Positions 29,517 to 38,697 of a DNA stretch of 64,000 bases are shown piece by piece. Position 1 is the stretch's first letter. Each line of letters begins with the position of its first letter. Below the pieces are notes generated by a model, which had not been told where the DNA came from, ran no database searches, and saw only the letters and a program-made list of their open reading frames with translations. Source of the DNA: Blastococcus sp. (GTDB lineage Bacteria; Actinomycetota; Actinomycetes; Mycobacteriales; Geodermatophilaceae); the NCBI GenBank assembly GCA_025465355.1, contig JAODNN010000024.1:1-64000 (forward strand). Direction: 5' to 3'. The translations under genes and the position numbers were made by a program.

Positions 29517-30323
29517 AAGGCCGCCGTTGACGCCCCAGACCTGTCCGGTGATGTACGCGGAGGCGTCCGCGGACAGGAAATGGACGACGCGGGCGATCTC
29601 CTCCGGGTCACCGAGCCGCCCGAGCGGGATCTTGGCCCTGAGCCCGTCCAGGACCTTCTCCGGAACACTGTCCAGCATCTCCGTCGCGGTGTAGCCCGGG
29701 GTGACGGCGTTGACAGTGATCCCGATCCCGTCGGTGTTGCCGGCCCGCTGCAGCTGCATCGCGGCCTCCCGGGCGAGGGTCTTGGTCAGACCGAACAGCC
29801 CCGCCTTGGCCGAGGCGTAGTTGACCTGCCCGATGCCGCCGGTCTCGCCGATGACCGACGAGATCATCACGATGCGCCCGCTGCCGCGGTCGAGCATGTG
29901 CCGGAGCGCGGCCTGGGAGAGGTAGAAGGCGCCGGACAGGTTGACGTCGATGACCCGACGCCAGTCTTCGTCCGTCATCTTCAGCACGGTGCGGTCCGCA
30001 GTGATCCCCGCGTTGTTGACCAGGATGTCCAGCCGGCCGTGCTGTTCGATCACCTCGTCGACCGTCCGGCGGCAGTCGTCCGGGTCCGCGATGTCGCCGC
30101 GGTGGACGCTCATGTGACTCTCCGGATAGGCGCCGGCGAAGTCCTGAGCGAACATCTCAGCCCTCTCCTGGTTGCCGCTGTAGCCGGCAGCGACGTCGGC
30201 ACCCTGCTTCCCGAGACTCCGGCAGATCGCGGCACCGATCCCGCGGGTGCCGCCGGTCACGAACGCCACCCGGCCGAGAAGCTTGTCACCGGCCCTGGCG
30301 CTGCGTGCCTGCGTCGCTGTCAT
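29508..30323 (-). CDS. phaB: 3-oxoacyl-/acetoacetyl-CoA reductase, PhaB/FabG type
   Basis: The 271-aa short-chain dehydrogenase has the Rossmann motif VTGGTRGIGAAI, NNAG in ILVNNAGITADR, catalytic Ser in VMISSVIGETGG and YASAK (Tyr-x3-Lys). ITADRTVLKMT and NVNGGLDM-like ends are typical of PhaB/FabG. GAGGAGG precedes the ATG. It is the first gene of the minus-strand block that continues into the carboxylase and KASIII, so it is placed to reduce acetoacetyl-CoA to (R)-3-hydroxybutyryl-CoA for PhaC. Substrate on CoA rather than ACP is inferred from context. Confidence 0.82.
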   Translation of the reverse strand: MTATQARSARAGDKLLGRVAFVTGGTRGIGAAICRSLGKQGADVAAGYSGNQERAEMFAQDFAGAYPESHMSVHRGDIADPDDCRRTVDEVIEQHGRLDILVNNAGITADRTVLKMTDEDWRRVIDVNLSGAFYLSQAALRHMLDRGSGRIVMISSVIGETGGIGQVNYASAKAGLFGLTKTLAREAAMQLQRAGNTDGIGITVNAVTPGYTATEMLDSVPEKVLDGLRAKIPLGRLGDPEEIARVVHFLSADASAYITGQVWGVNGGLDM

Positions 30324-30567
30324 CGCGTCCTCCTCGCCGACGGCGCCCTCGTGCCGCATGACGGCACCGGAAAGGCACCGCGTCACTAGGGCCGAGGTAC
30401 GGACGAAGCATCGTCGGCGTCCGGAGGCCCCGTCAACGGCGTCGGCCGTGGCCCGACGAGATGGCACCACGAGGCGCCTGCTGCTCCGGGAGTGCCGCGG
30501 CCCGGGGTGGACGGGCTCCCGGAGGCCGCCGTACAGCGGTCGGCTCCGTGGTCCTAACCTCGGAGCA

Positions 30568-32034
30568 GTGAGCGTGGACCGGGCCGCTGCGTCGTCGGGT
30601 GTCGGCTTCCGGTCGGAGCGGGACCCGGTCCTCATCGGGATCATGCTGTCCACGGCTCTGGTGGCCATCGACGCGACGGTCATCGCCACCGCCGTCCCGT
30701 CGATCGTGGCGAGCCTCGGCGGCTTCGCCGAGTTCCCGTGGCTGTTCTCGGTCTACCTGCTCGCGCAGGCGGTGACCGTGCCCGTCTACGGCAAGCTGGC
30801 CGACGTCTTCGGGCGCAAACCGGTGATGCTCTTCGGCATCGGCCTGTTTCTCATCGGCTCCATCCTCTGCGGCGTCGCGTGGAGCATGGGCGCGCTCATC
30901 GCATTCCGCGCGGTGCAGGGCCTGGGGGCCGGCGCGGTCCAGCCGATATCGATGACCATGGTCGGTGACCTGTACTCGCTGAAGGAACGCGCGAAAGTGC
31001 AGGGCTACCTCGCCAGCGTCTGGGGCGTGTCGTCGGTCGTGGGCCCGACGCTCGGCGGCGTCTTCTCCGAGTACGTCAGCTGGCGGTGGATCTTCTTCGT
31101 CAACATCCCGCTCTGCCTGGTCGCCGCGGCGACGGTGGGCCTGCGGTTCCACGAGCAGGTCGAGCGGCGCCATCCGCGCATCGACTACGCCGGGGCCGGC
31201 GTGCTCACCGTCGCCCTGACGCTGCTCATCCTCGGTCTGCTCGAAGGCGGGCAGACCTGGGCGTGGGGGTCGCCGCAGAGCATCACCGTCCTCGCCGCGG
31301 GCGCCGTCCTGCTCGGGGTGTTCGTTGCCATCGAGCACCGGGCGGCCGATCCCGTCGTCCCGCTGCGGCTGCTGCGGAACCGGCTGCTCGTCGCAACCAA
31401 CCTCGTCGCGGCCTGCGTCGGCGCCGTCCTGATCGGGCTGACCTCGTACGTGCCGACGTTCGTGCAGGACGTGCTGGGCACCGGCCCGCTGGTCGCCGGG
31501 TTCGCGCTGGCCGCCCTGACGCTCGGCTGGCCGTTGTCAGCGTCGCAGTCCGGCCGGGTCTACCTCCGGATCGGCATCCGATACACCGCGCTCGTCGGCG
31601 CCGCCGTCGTGGTCGTCGGGTCGGCGCTGCTGCTCCTGCTCGACGGGTCCTCGAGCGTGGTCCTGGTCGCCGCGACGGCGTTCGTCATCGGCCTCGGCAT
31701 GGGTTTCGCCGCGGCGCCGACGCTGATCGCCGCCCAGTCGGCGGCGCAGTGGCAGGAGCGCGGGGTGGTCACCGGCACCAACATGTTCTTCCGCTCCGCA
31801 GGCAGCGCCGTGGGCGTCGCCGTCTTCGGCGCGATCGTCAACGCCACCCTCGGCGGGTCGGGGGCGCAGGGCGACCGGGTGGCACCGGGAGCGCTCACCA
31901 CAGCGGTGCACCACGTGTTCCTCGGGACGACGGTGCTCGCCGTGGCCATGCTGGCCGCCGTGCTGCTGATGCCACGCGACCATGACCGAGTTCAGACGCC
32001 GGCGCAGAAGACCAGTGAGGTCGCCGCCCGCTGA
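30568..32034 (+). CDS. MFS drug efflux transporter, EmrB/QacA (DHA2) type
   Basis: The 488-aa protein has about 14 hydrophobic helices, motif A-like GKLADVFGRKPVM and motif C-like VWGVSSVVGPTLGG. DHA2 pumps export lipophilic drugs or cations by proton antiport. A TAACCT -10 element ends ten bases before the GTG at 30568, so the message may be leaderless; the GTG at 30574, with CGGAG eight bases before it, is the alternative. It is divergent from the reductase gene across a 244-base gap in which no other gene is seen. Confidence 0.85.
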   Translation: MSVDRAAASSGVGFRSERDPVLIGIMLSTALVAIDATVIATAVPSIVASLGGFAEFPWLFSVYLLAQAVTVPVYGKLADVFGRKPVMLFGIGLFLIGSILCGVAWSMGALIAFRAVQGLGAGAVQPISMTMVGDLYSLKERAKVQGYLASVWGVSSVVGPTLGGVFSEYVSWRWIFFVNIPLCLVAAATVGLRFHEQVERRHPRIDYAGAGVLTVALTLLILGLLEGGQTWAWGSPQSITVLAAGAVLLGVFVAIEHRAADPVVPLRLLRNRLLVATNLVAACVGAVLIGLTSYVPTFVQDVLGTGPLVAGFALAALTLGWPLSASQSGRVYLRIGIRYTALVGAAVVVVGSALLLLLDGSSSVVLVAATAFVIGLGMGFAAAPTLIAAQSAAQWQERGVVTGTNMFFRSAGSAVGVAVFGAIVNATLGGSGAQGDRVAPGALTTAVHHVFLGTTVLAVAMLAAVLLMPRDHDRVQTPAQKTSEVAAR

Positions 32035-32088
32035 CCGGCCTCCCCGGCTACGACGACCCCCGCCGGGCCCCGATTGCCTGCCCATGCG

Positions 32089-33135
32089 TCAGGTCGATCG
32101 CTCCCCGACGCCGGTCACCCCCTCCTGCAGGCGCCCGGCCAGTGAGTCGCGGGCGAGCGGCGAGGTCTGCGCGCCGGCGCCGTCTGCCATGCCCTCGAGT
32201 GCCTCGCGCAGCGCGTCGAAGGAGGACACGGTGGGCGACCAGCCGAGTTCCGTCCGGATCCTGGTGGTGTCCAGCAGGGGAAGCTGCATCGCCAGGTCGA
32301 GCAGCCGCGGCTCAGCGGGGACGAGGTGCAGTTGCCATGCGGCCGTGAGGCCGGCGCGGACCAGCGGACCCGGCACCGGGACGACGCGCGCCCCGAGCAC
32401 CTCACCGACGGACGCGGCGTCGATGACCGGGCCGGCGGCGACGTTGTAGGCGCCCCGCCCGTCGCCGACGACGGCCAGCCGGTAGGCCTCCGCGACGTCG
32501 TCGGCGTGCAGCGCCTGGAACCGCAATCCTGCCGGCCAGGGAACGACCGGAAGCCGGCCGGGGCGGAGCAGCACGCTGGGCAGGAGCGGCCCCGCGAAGA
32601 TCCGTCGCTGCTCGGTGGCGGCCTGCCGCTGGAAGATGAACGCGGGACGTAGCCGGACGACCCGGGTGCCGGGATGCTGGGCCTCGAACGTGTCGAGCAA
32701 CCGCTCGACGTAGGCCTTCTCCCGCCCGTACGCCGCTGTGGGGACGCTGTGGGTGGGCCACGACTCGTCCACCCGCCGGCCCGGGCCCGGGGAATACGCG
32801 CCGACGGACGAGGCGTAGACGAGGACACCGACGCCCGCTGCAGATGCGGCTGCGAACACCCGCGCGCTCCCGACCGCGTTGGCCTGCCAGGTCACCATCG
32901 GGCGGTGGGTCGGCTGGAACAGCCAGGCGAGATGGACGACGGCGTCGGCTCCCCGCAGATGCGGGACGAGGTCGTCGCCGGCGATGTCCGCTGCCACGAA
33001 CGTCGTCTTCGGCGGCTCCCACTCCGGACGCCGCCGCGCGATCCCGAGGATCTCCGACACCCGGTCGTCGGCGGTCAATGCGCGCACGACCGCGGTGCCG
33101 ACGTTGCCTGTCGCGCCTACGACCACGACCTTCAC
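32089..33135 (-). CDS. NAD-dependent epimerase/dehydratase-family SDR
   Basis: The 348-aa extended SDR has the NAD loop VVVGATGNVGTAVV, active-site Tyr-x3-Lys in AAYGREKAYVE and a substrate domain with RLRPAFIFQRQ. It begins with GTG after CGAGGGAAC. Members act on nucleotide sugars or on small carbonyls; the precise substrate is not evident. It converges with the MFS gene and is transcribed in the same direction as the MBL hydrolase, 170 bases away. Confidence 0.75.
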   Translation of the reverse strand: MKVVVVGATGNVGTAVVRALTADDRVSEILGIARRRPEWEPPKTTFVAADIAGDDLVPHLRGADAVVHLAWLFQPTHRPMVTWQANAVGSARVFAAASAAGVGVLVYASSVGAYSPGPGRRVDESWPTHSVPTAAYGREKAYVERLLDTFEAQHPGTRVVRLRPAFIFQRQAATEQRRIFAGPLLPSVLLRPGRLPVVPWPAGLRFQALHADDVAEAYRLAVVGDGRGAYNVAAGPVIDAASVGEVLGARVVPVPGPLVRAGLTAAWQLHLVPAEPRLLDLAMQLPLLDTTRIRTELGWSPTVSSFDALREALEGMADGAGAQTSPLARDSLAGRLQEGVTGVGERST

Positions 33136-33305
33136 GGAGTTCCCTCGTCTCGGTCGCTACCGGGTAACGGAACAACCCCTACCCCGGGCGTCGCCATGCC
33201 TCACACGAACGGTGGCACGTTGCGAGAGGGCACCGATCTCACCCCGCGGCCGTCCGGTCGGCCGGTGGCACACACGGCAGGCGGCAGCCCACCACGGAGA
33301 AGGGC

Positions 33306-34187
33306 TCAACTGCGCGGCAGCACCGGTGCGGGTCGGCGCGCCGTGAGCTTGTCGAACAGCGAACCGGCATTGAGCGTCTCGACGTACTCGAGCATGTATT
33401 CCTGCCCGACGTCGACCGGGCCCAGGTCGGCGAACTTCACCCTCGCCTGGGTCTCCTCCTTCGACCAGCCGGCCGCAACAGCCTCGGCGACGGCGGACTT
33501 CCAGCCGAGCAGCACGGCCCGCTGCTTGTCGACGTAGGCGAGGTCGGTGACCGGCCCGTGGCCGGGGACGAGAACGTCGACGTCCAGCGCCCTGATCCGC
33601 TCGAGCGACGCCAGCCACTGGTCGACGTCACTGGTCATGAGCCAGGTCTGACAGCCGCAGAAGACGCTGTCGCCGGTGAAGACCATCCGTTCCCGCGGAA
33701 CGTAGACGGCGATCTGACCGGCCGTGTGACCTGGAGTGTGCAGCAGGTGGAAGTCGTGCTCGCCGACGCGGAGGGACAGGTCTCCCGTGAAGACGATCTG
33801 CCCCTTGTTGGGATCGGCGTAGTACTCGTCGCGGTCCGGGAACAGCGGGATGCCGTCGGGGTCGTCGGTCGGCAGCGCCTCCCGGGCGTACTCGAACGGA
33901 TCGAGCTCCGGATAGACGGTCATGAAGTTGTCGTAGAGCCCCTGGTGGTTGACCACCGTGCCGGCGCCGCGGAAGTAGTAGTTGCCGAAGATGTGGTCGA
34001 CGTGGTGCTCGGTGTTGATCAGGTACTGCACCTGCCCGAACGTCTCGACGAACTGCCGCATCTCGACTGCTCGCGTGGGCAGCTGCGGGGTGTCGATGAC
34101 GACCGGGCCCACGGAGGTGACCACGAAGCTGGGATTGCATCCCCGCACCTTGGTCTCGGTGAAGACGCGGTCGTTGAGCTGCTGCAT
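33306..34187 (-). CDS. MBL-fold metallo-hydrolase with variant first metal motif
   Basis: The 293-aa metallo-beta-lactamase-fold protein has the metal motif NTEHHVDHIFGN, in which the first His of HxHxDH appears replaced by Glu. It also has LLHTPGHTAGQ, FTGDSVFCG and VLVPGHGPV. It lies 46 bases after the GntR gene in the same direction, so it is probably in that operon and may hydrolyse a lactone, thioester or ester in the neighbouring catabolic route. The Glu-for-His change could alter metal affinity. Confidence 0.75.
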   Translation of the reverse strand: MQQLNDRVFTETKVRGCNPSFVVTSVGPVVIDTPQLPTRAVEMRQFVETFGQVQYLINTEHHVDHIFGNYYFRGAGTVVNHQGLYDNFMTVYPELDPFEYAREALPTDDPDGIPLFPDRDEYYADPNKGQIVFTGDLSLRVGEHDFHLLHTPGHTAGQIAVYVPRERMVFTGDSVFCGCQTWLMTSDVDQWLASLERIRALDVDVLVPGHGPVTDLAYVDKQRAVLLGWKSAVAEAVAAGWSKEETQARVKFADLGPVDVGQEYMLEYVETLNAGSLFDKLTARRPAPVLPRS

Positions 34188-34233
34188 CGAGAAGTCTCCG
34201 TCGGCTCGGGGGTGCGATCAGGAAGGAACGAGG

Positions 34234-34899
34234 TCACTGGTCCCGGGCCGCGCCCATGCGGCCGACCACGGACGCGCCGAAGAACTCGATGTGGGCACGC
34301 ATCTCCTTGCCCGCAAGGTCCGGGTCACGGAACTGGACGGCCTGCAGGACGGGCCGGTGCAGCTCGGCGATGGCGTGCAGATCGGAGTGGCTGCGCAGCA
34401 CGCTCACCAGGGTCCGAGCCTCGACGCGGAGGGAGCGCCAGACCTCCAGCAACACCTGATTGCCGGATGCCTCGACGATGATTTCGTGGAACCGGGTGTC
34501 GTGGACCAGGAGGGCATGCAGGTCGTCGCCGTCGGCGGCGCGGCGCATGCCGGCGAGTTCTTCGGCAAGAGCACCCAACTGGTCCTCGGTCAGCCTCGTC
34601 GCGGCTTCCCGGCCGGCGACCTCCTCCAGTGCGGCGCGCACCGGATAGATCTGCACGAGCTCCTCGGCGGTCACCTCGCGCACGCGGGCGCCCTTGTGCG
34701 GCTGCGACTCGATGAAGCGCATGGCCTCCAGATCCCGGAATGCCTCACGCACCGGGGCCTGACTCACGCCGAACTCGGCGGCGAGCAGGCTTTCCTTGAT
34801 GCGGTCGCCCGGCCCGTAGGTGCCGTCGAGGATGCGCTCGACGATCCGGTCCTTGATCTCGTCGCGCAGCACGCCGGTGCGTCGAAGCGGCCCATCCAC
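34234..34899 (-). CDS. GntR/FCD-family transcriptional regulator
   Basis: The 221-aa protein has a winged helix (LRDEIKDRIVERILDGTYGPG, SLLAAEFGVSQAPVREAFRDL) and an FCD effector domain with metal-ligand-like residues (HDTRFHEIIVEASGN, HRPVLQAV). The GTG at 34899 is preferred because GGGGGAGG lies seven bases upstream. Its own promoter carries an ATTATCGAT-like site over the -10, which suggests autoregulation. The same site occurs at five other places in the catabolic region. Confidence 0.87.
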   Translation of the reverse strand: MDGPLRRTGVLRDEIKDRIVERILDGTYGPGDRIKESLLAAEFGVSQAPVREAFRDLEAMRFIESQPHKGARVREVTAEELVQIYPVRAALEEVAGREAATRLTEDQLGALAEELAGMRRAADGDDLHALLVHDTRFHEIIVEASGNQVLLEVWRSLRVEARTLVSVLRSHSDLHAIAELHRPVLQAVQFRDPDLAGKEMRAHIEFFGASVVGRMGAARDQ

Positions 34900-34941
34900 T
34901 GGCTTTCCTCCCCCGGTCACCGCCCGTGGCGGCCTGACGTA

Positions 34942-34976
34942 GTTATCGATAGTACGGAGCTGACTACGGCTGTCAA
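34942..34976 (-). promoter_or_regulatory. Promoter of the GntR gene with overlapping regulon site
   Basis: On the minus strand TTGACA (34976-34971) and TACTAT (34954-34949) are 16 bases apart, a near-consensus promoter. The site GTTATCGATAGT (34942-34953) covers the -10, as expected for repression. Confidence 0.6.
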
Positions 34977-35041
34977 CACGCCGGAATGACCGCCGGTGGG
35001 CCCTGGGGAGCGTCGTGGATCACAAAATCGGCGCATCAGGG

Positions 35042-35081
35042 TTGACGTGCGTCACATGTGGCTGCCAGATTATCGATAGTT
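35042..35081 (+). promoter_or_regulatory. Promoter region of the phosphotransferase operon with regulon site
   Basis: TTGACG at 35042-35047 is a good -35; about 20 bases on lies GATTATCGATAGTT (35068-35081), covering the -10 position. The operon start codon is at 35155. This and the site at 34942 are the two ends of one divergent control region. Confidence 0.55.
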
Positions 35082-35154
35082 AGGCTGCCTGCGGCAGGGC
35101 GGCGACCGACGTACCGCCCCCGCACATCACCGACACCCTCACACCGGAGTGGGC

Positions 35155-36888
35155 ATGAGCGACGACACCGTCCTGGCGAGCTTCTTCGGGGACGACGAGT
35201 TCCCCGTGCAGTGGGAGGCCGGTCAGAAGGAACTCTTCTGGGTGCACGACGACCTGCACATTCCGAACCCCGTCTCGCCCATGTACGCCGACATCGGCGG
35301 CTGGTGGATCAAGTGCGACTACATGTTCCGGCGATTCGGCACGCCGTTCGCCTCCGACTGGATCTCCAAGGTGATCAACGGGTACGTGTACACCGCCGCC
35401 GTCCCCGCGGAGGTCGGTCTGTCGGCCGAGACGTCCGAGTACGGCGCTCGCTACACCCCGCGGGTGCCGCTCACCGCCGAGGACCCGGCGGAACTCGGCG
35501 GCTACCTCGGCTGGACACTGCCGTACTACGCCGAGCACTTCCTCGAGTGGTGGCGCGGCCGGCTCCGCCCCGAGATGGAACACAACTTCGTCCGGTTCGA
35601 CGAGTACGACTACGACGGCGCCGGCCTGGTGGAGCTCGCGATCCTGCTCGAGGACGCGATCGACATGCACGACCGCCACTGGCAGATCCACTGGGTGCTC
35701 AACTTCGCCCAGTTCTCCTCCACCATGAACCTCAATGCTGCGATCGCCGCGGCCAAGGGCGACGGTGATCACTCCGCGCTGATGGGCCGGCTGCAGAGCT
35801 CGACCGAGAACCGGAACTGGGACTCCATCGAGGAGCTCTGGAAGATCAAGGAGTGGGTCAGGAAGGAGCAGGGCGAGGTCTCCCGCGCGTTCGAGCGGCC
35901 CACCGCCGGTGACGTCATCCGCGCCCTCGAGGGCAGCGAGGCCGGCCGCGCCTTCCTCGCGGACCACATCGAGCCGTACCAGAAGGTCTTCGGCTTCAAG
36001 TCGATGTGGGCCCACGAGTTCTCCTTCACGACCTGGCGGGAGAACCCGGCGCCGATCGTCGAGGCGGTCCGTGGCTACCTCGAGGCCGACTACGACTTCC
36101 CCTCCGAGCTGAAGGCGGTCGCCGCGGACCTCGAGAAGGCGAAGGCGGAGGTCTTCGAGGGCGTCGAGCCCGGCCAGGCGCGCGACGCCCTGCAGCAGGC
36201 GCTGGACCTGAGCCTCCGGATGAACCCCCTCACGCCGGACCACCACTTCTACATCGACCAGGGCACCAACGCCCGGGTCCGGCTGGTGCTCATCGCCATC
36301 GGCCGCAAGCTCGTCGAGGACGGCAGGCTCGACGACGCCGAGGACGTCATGTATCTCCGGTACAACGAGCTCCGGCGGCTCATGGCCGGGAGCAACTCGT
36401 TCGACGCCAAGGAACTGGTCTCCGACCGTCGGGACGCCCGCGAGGAGGCCTACGAGCTGCGGCCCCGCGACTGGGTCGGCACCGCGACCGAGGAAGCCCT
36501 CGCGTTCCCCTACCTGTCCCTGTGGGCGTTCCCGGAGAAGCTCACCCGGCCGGCCCCGGAGCGCGCCGACGAGGTGCCGGGTCTGCCGGCGTCCGCCGGT
36601 GTCGTCGAGGGGACCGCGCGGGTGGTCCTCTCCCCCGAGGAGTTCGACCTGGTCGAGCGGGACGAGATCGTCGTCTGCCGGATGACCAGTCCGGCCTGGG
36701 TGGTCCTGTTCACGAAGATCTCCGGACTCGTGACCGACGCCGGTGGCATGGCCTCGCACCCGGCGGTGGTCTCGCGCGAGTTCGGCATCCCGGCCGTGGT
36801 CGGGACGTCGGACGCGACCCGGCGGATCAAGACCGGTGACCGGATCCGGGTCAATGGCTCGACCGGCCGCGTGGACATCCTCGTCTGA
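35155..36888 (+). CDS. PEP-utilising phosphohistidine protein (PEP-synthase-like, phenylphosphate-synthase-like large subunit)
   Basis: The 577-aa protein ends in the swivelling phosphohistidine domain of PEP-utilising enzymes: VTDAGGMASHPAVVSREFGIPAVVG, with H535 as phosphocarrier. The N-terminal ~460 residues are a helical domain with HFYIDQGTNARVRLVLIAIGRKLVEDGRLDDAEDVM, also seen in rifampin phosphotransferase-type proteins. The ATP-grasp part is on the next gene, 12 bases on. This two-subunit layout matches phenylphosphate synthase (about 70 and 40 kDa), which phosphorylates phenol with ATP. The true acceptor is unknown. The ATG at 35155 follows CGGAG. Confidence 0.75.
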   Translation: MSDDTVLASFFGDDEFPVQWEAGQKELFWVHDDLHIPNPVSPMYADIGGWWIKCDYMFRRFGTPFASDWISKVINGYVYTAAVPAEVGLSAETSEYGARYTPRVPLTAEDPAELGGYLGWTLPYYAEHFLEWWRGRLRPEMEHNFVRFDEYDYDGAGLVELAILLEDAIDMHDRHWQIHWVLNFAQFSSTMNLNAAIAAAKGDGDHSALMGRLQSSTENRNWDSIEELWKIKEWVRKEQGEVSRAFERPTAGDVIRALEGSEAGRAFLADHIEPYQKVFGFKSMWAHEFSFTTWRENPAPIVEAVRGYLEADYDFPSELKAVAADLEKAKAEVFEGVEPGQARDALQQALDLSLRMNPLTPDHHFYIDQGTNARVRLVLIAIGRKLVEDGRLDDAEDVMYLRYNELRRLMAGSNSFDAKELVSDRRDAREEAYELRPRDWVGTATEEALAFPYLSLWAFPEKLTRPAPERADEVPGLPASAGVVEGTARVVLSPEEFDLVERDEIVVCRMTSPAWVVLFTKISGLVTDAGGMASHPAVVSREFGIPAVVGTSDATRRIKTGDRIRVNGSTGRVDILV

Positions 36889-36900
36889 CCGGAGGACCCG

Positions 36901-37788
36901 ATGACCCAGACCCTGCCGACCAGGGAGGACGCCACCACCATGGCGACCGAGGACTCGACCCGGGCCGACGTTCCCCTGGTGCTGCCCTTCGAGGACCCAC
37001 GCTGTCAGTCCGTGGACCTGACCGGTGGCAAGGGCGCCAGCCTCGCGTCCATGACCGCCCACGGGCTCCCCGTTCCGCCGGGCTTCGTGATCACCTCCGC
37101 CGCGTTCCGGGCGGCGGTCGACGAGGACGCGCTCCGTGCGGCCATGCGCCGGGACGACGTCGAGGCCGCGCGGACGCTGGTCGCGGCGGCCCGGCCGCCA
37201 CGGGAGCTGATCGAGGAGGGGTACGCCGAGCTCCAGGGGTTGGTCGCCGTCCGTTCCTCGGCCTGCGCCGAGGACTCGGACGGCGCCAGCTACGCCGGCC
37301 AGCAGGAGACGTTCCTCAACACCGACGGGCTCGACGCGGTGCTGCGCAACGTCGTCGAGTGCTGGCTGTCCTTCTTCACCGAGCGGGCGGTCTTCTACCG
37401 CCGGAACAAGGGCTCGCTGGAGGACGTCGCCATGGCGGTCGTCGTCCAGCAGATGATCGACAGCCAGAAGTCGGGTGTCCTGTTCACCGTCGACCCGGTG
37501 CACGGCCGCAAGGACCGGATGGTCGTCGAGGCGGCCCTCGGGCTCGGGGAGGCCGTCGTCTCCGGCGAGCACACGCCCGACACCTACACGCTCTCCCGTG
37601 AGGGGGTCGTGAAGAGATCCAAGGTGGTGGACGCCGAGCGGGTGCTCACCGACGAGGACTGCGTCGCCCTGGCCCGGATGGGCGGGATGCTCGCCGAACT
37701 GCACGGCGGTCCGCAGGACATCGAGTGGGCCTTCGACGCGGCCGGAGACCTCTACCTGCTCCAGTCGCGGCCCATCACCACCGTCTGA
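36901..37788 (+). CDS. ATP-grasp PEP/pyruvate-binding domain protein (small subunit of split phosphotransferase)
   Basis: The 295-aa protein is the N-terminal ATP-binding half of PEP synthase: LTGGKGASLASM, LVAVRSSACAEDSDGASYAGQQETFLN, VQQMIDSQKSGVLFTVDP and a closing DIEWAFDAAGDLYLLQSRPI. It lacks a phosphohistidine domain, which the preceding gene supplies. The pair should transfer phosphate from ATP through His to an acceptor. GGAGG lies five bases before the ATG, and the tight spacing indicates one complex. Confidence 0.82.
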   Translation: MTQTLPTREDATTMATEDSTRADVPLVLPFEDPRCQSVDLTGGKGASLASMTAHGLPVPPGFVITSAAFRAAVDEDALRAAMRRDDVEAARTLVAAARPPRELIEEGYAELQGLVAVRSSACAEDSDGASYAGQQETFLNTDGLDAVLRNVVECWLSFFTERAVFYRRNKGSLEDVAMAVVVQQMIDSQKSGVLFTVDPVHGRKDRMVVEAALGLGEAVVSGEHTPDTYTLSREGVVKRSKVVDAERVLTDEDCVALARMGGMLAELHGGPQDIEWAFDAAGDLYLLQSRPITTV

Positions 37789-37847
37789 GGTCGTCCGGCG
37801 CTGCCGGCGGACGTCCCCTGCACCCACCGACCGGAGGAAGTCAGCCC

Positions 37848-38696
37848 GTGAAGTTCGTGACCTTCGCATCCCCCGACGGTTCGGCCCGGGTCGGCCGGCT
37901 GGACGGGGAGACAGTGCTCGACGTCGGATTCGACGGCGACATGATCGCCTTCATCGAAGCGGACGCACCGCTCGGGAACGAACGCCCGGTGCCGGGAGCG
38001 CGACTGTTGGCACCGTTGGTTCCCCCCTCGTTCCGGGACTTCCTCGCCTTCGAGGGGCACCTGAAGAACGCCTTCAAGAACCTGGGCCGGGACATCCCCG
38101 CCGAGTGGTACGAGGTGCCGGCGTTCTACCGGAGCGTGGGCACGACGGTCACCGGGCCGGACACGGAGGTGCACTGGCCCTCCTACACCCGCCAGCTCGA
38201 CCACGAGCTGGAGCTCGCGGCGGTGATCGGGCGGCCCTGCCGGGATGTGACGGCAGCCGAGGCGCTGGACTACGTCTTCGGTTTCACCCTCTGGAACGAC
38301 CTGTCCGCCCGCGACGTGCAGCGCCGGGAGCTGCCGGTCGGCATGGGCCCGGCCAAGGCCAAGGAGTGGGACGGCTCCAACGTCCTCGGCCCGTGCATCG
38401 TCACCCCCGACGAGATCGACCTCGCCACCCTCGAGCTCGAGGTGCGGATCAACGGCGAACGCTGGGGCGGGGACAGCATCGCCGCCATGCACCACAGTTT
38501 CGGTGACCTCATCGCCTATGCCGCCCAGGATCAGACCCTGCTGCCCGGTGAGGTGCTCGGTTCGGGCACCGCCACCGGCGGCTCGGGGCTGGAACTGGAT
38601 CGGTGGTTGCAGCCCGGTGACGTCATCGAGATGGAGGCCGGTCCCATCGGCGTCCTGCGCAACACCGTCGGAACACCCCATCGAAAGGACAGCTGA
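37848..38696 (+). CDS. Fumarylacetoacetate-hydrolase-family protein
   Basis: The 282-aa protein has the FAH-fold signatures QLDHELELAAVIGRPCRDV, FGFTLWNDLSARDVQ and LGSGTATGGSG, with the acidic metal ligands expected in HELELA and the GPCIVTPDEI segment. FAH-superfamily members hydrate, decarboxylate or cleave 2-oxo acids late in aromatic catabolism. A GTG start follows CCGGAGGAAG. It sits 59 bases after the phosphotransferase genes and ends one base before the next start, so it is in the same operon. Confidence 0.85.
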   Translation: MKFVTFASPDGSARVGRLDGETVLDVGFDGDMIAFIEADAPLGNERPVPGARLLAPLVPPSFRDFLAFEGHLKNAFKNLGRDIPAEWYEVPAFYRSVGTTVTGPDTEVHWPSYTRQLDHELELAAVIGRPCRDVTAAEALDYVFGFTLWNDLSARDVQRRELPVGMGPAKAKEWDGSNVLGPCIVTPDEIDLATLELEVRINGERWGGDSIAAMHHSFGDLIAYAAQDQTLLPGEVLGSGTATGGSGLELDRWLQPGDVIEMEAGPIGVLRNTVGTPHRKDS

Positions 38697-38697
38697 C

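Noticed and set aside
35080-37869. A 929-codon minus-strand open frame opposite the phosphotransferase genes
   Set aside because: Antisense artefact of high G/C at third positions; no family signature, while the plus strand has the complete PEP-synthase motifs.
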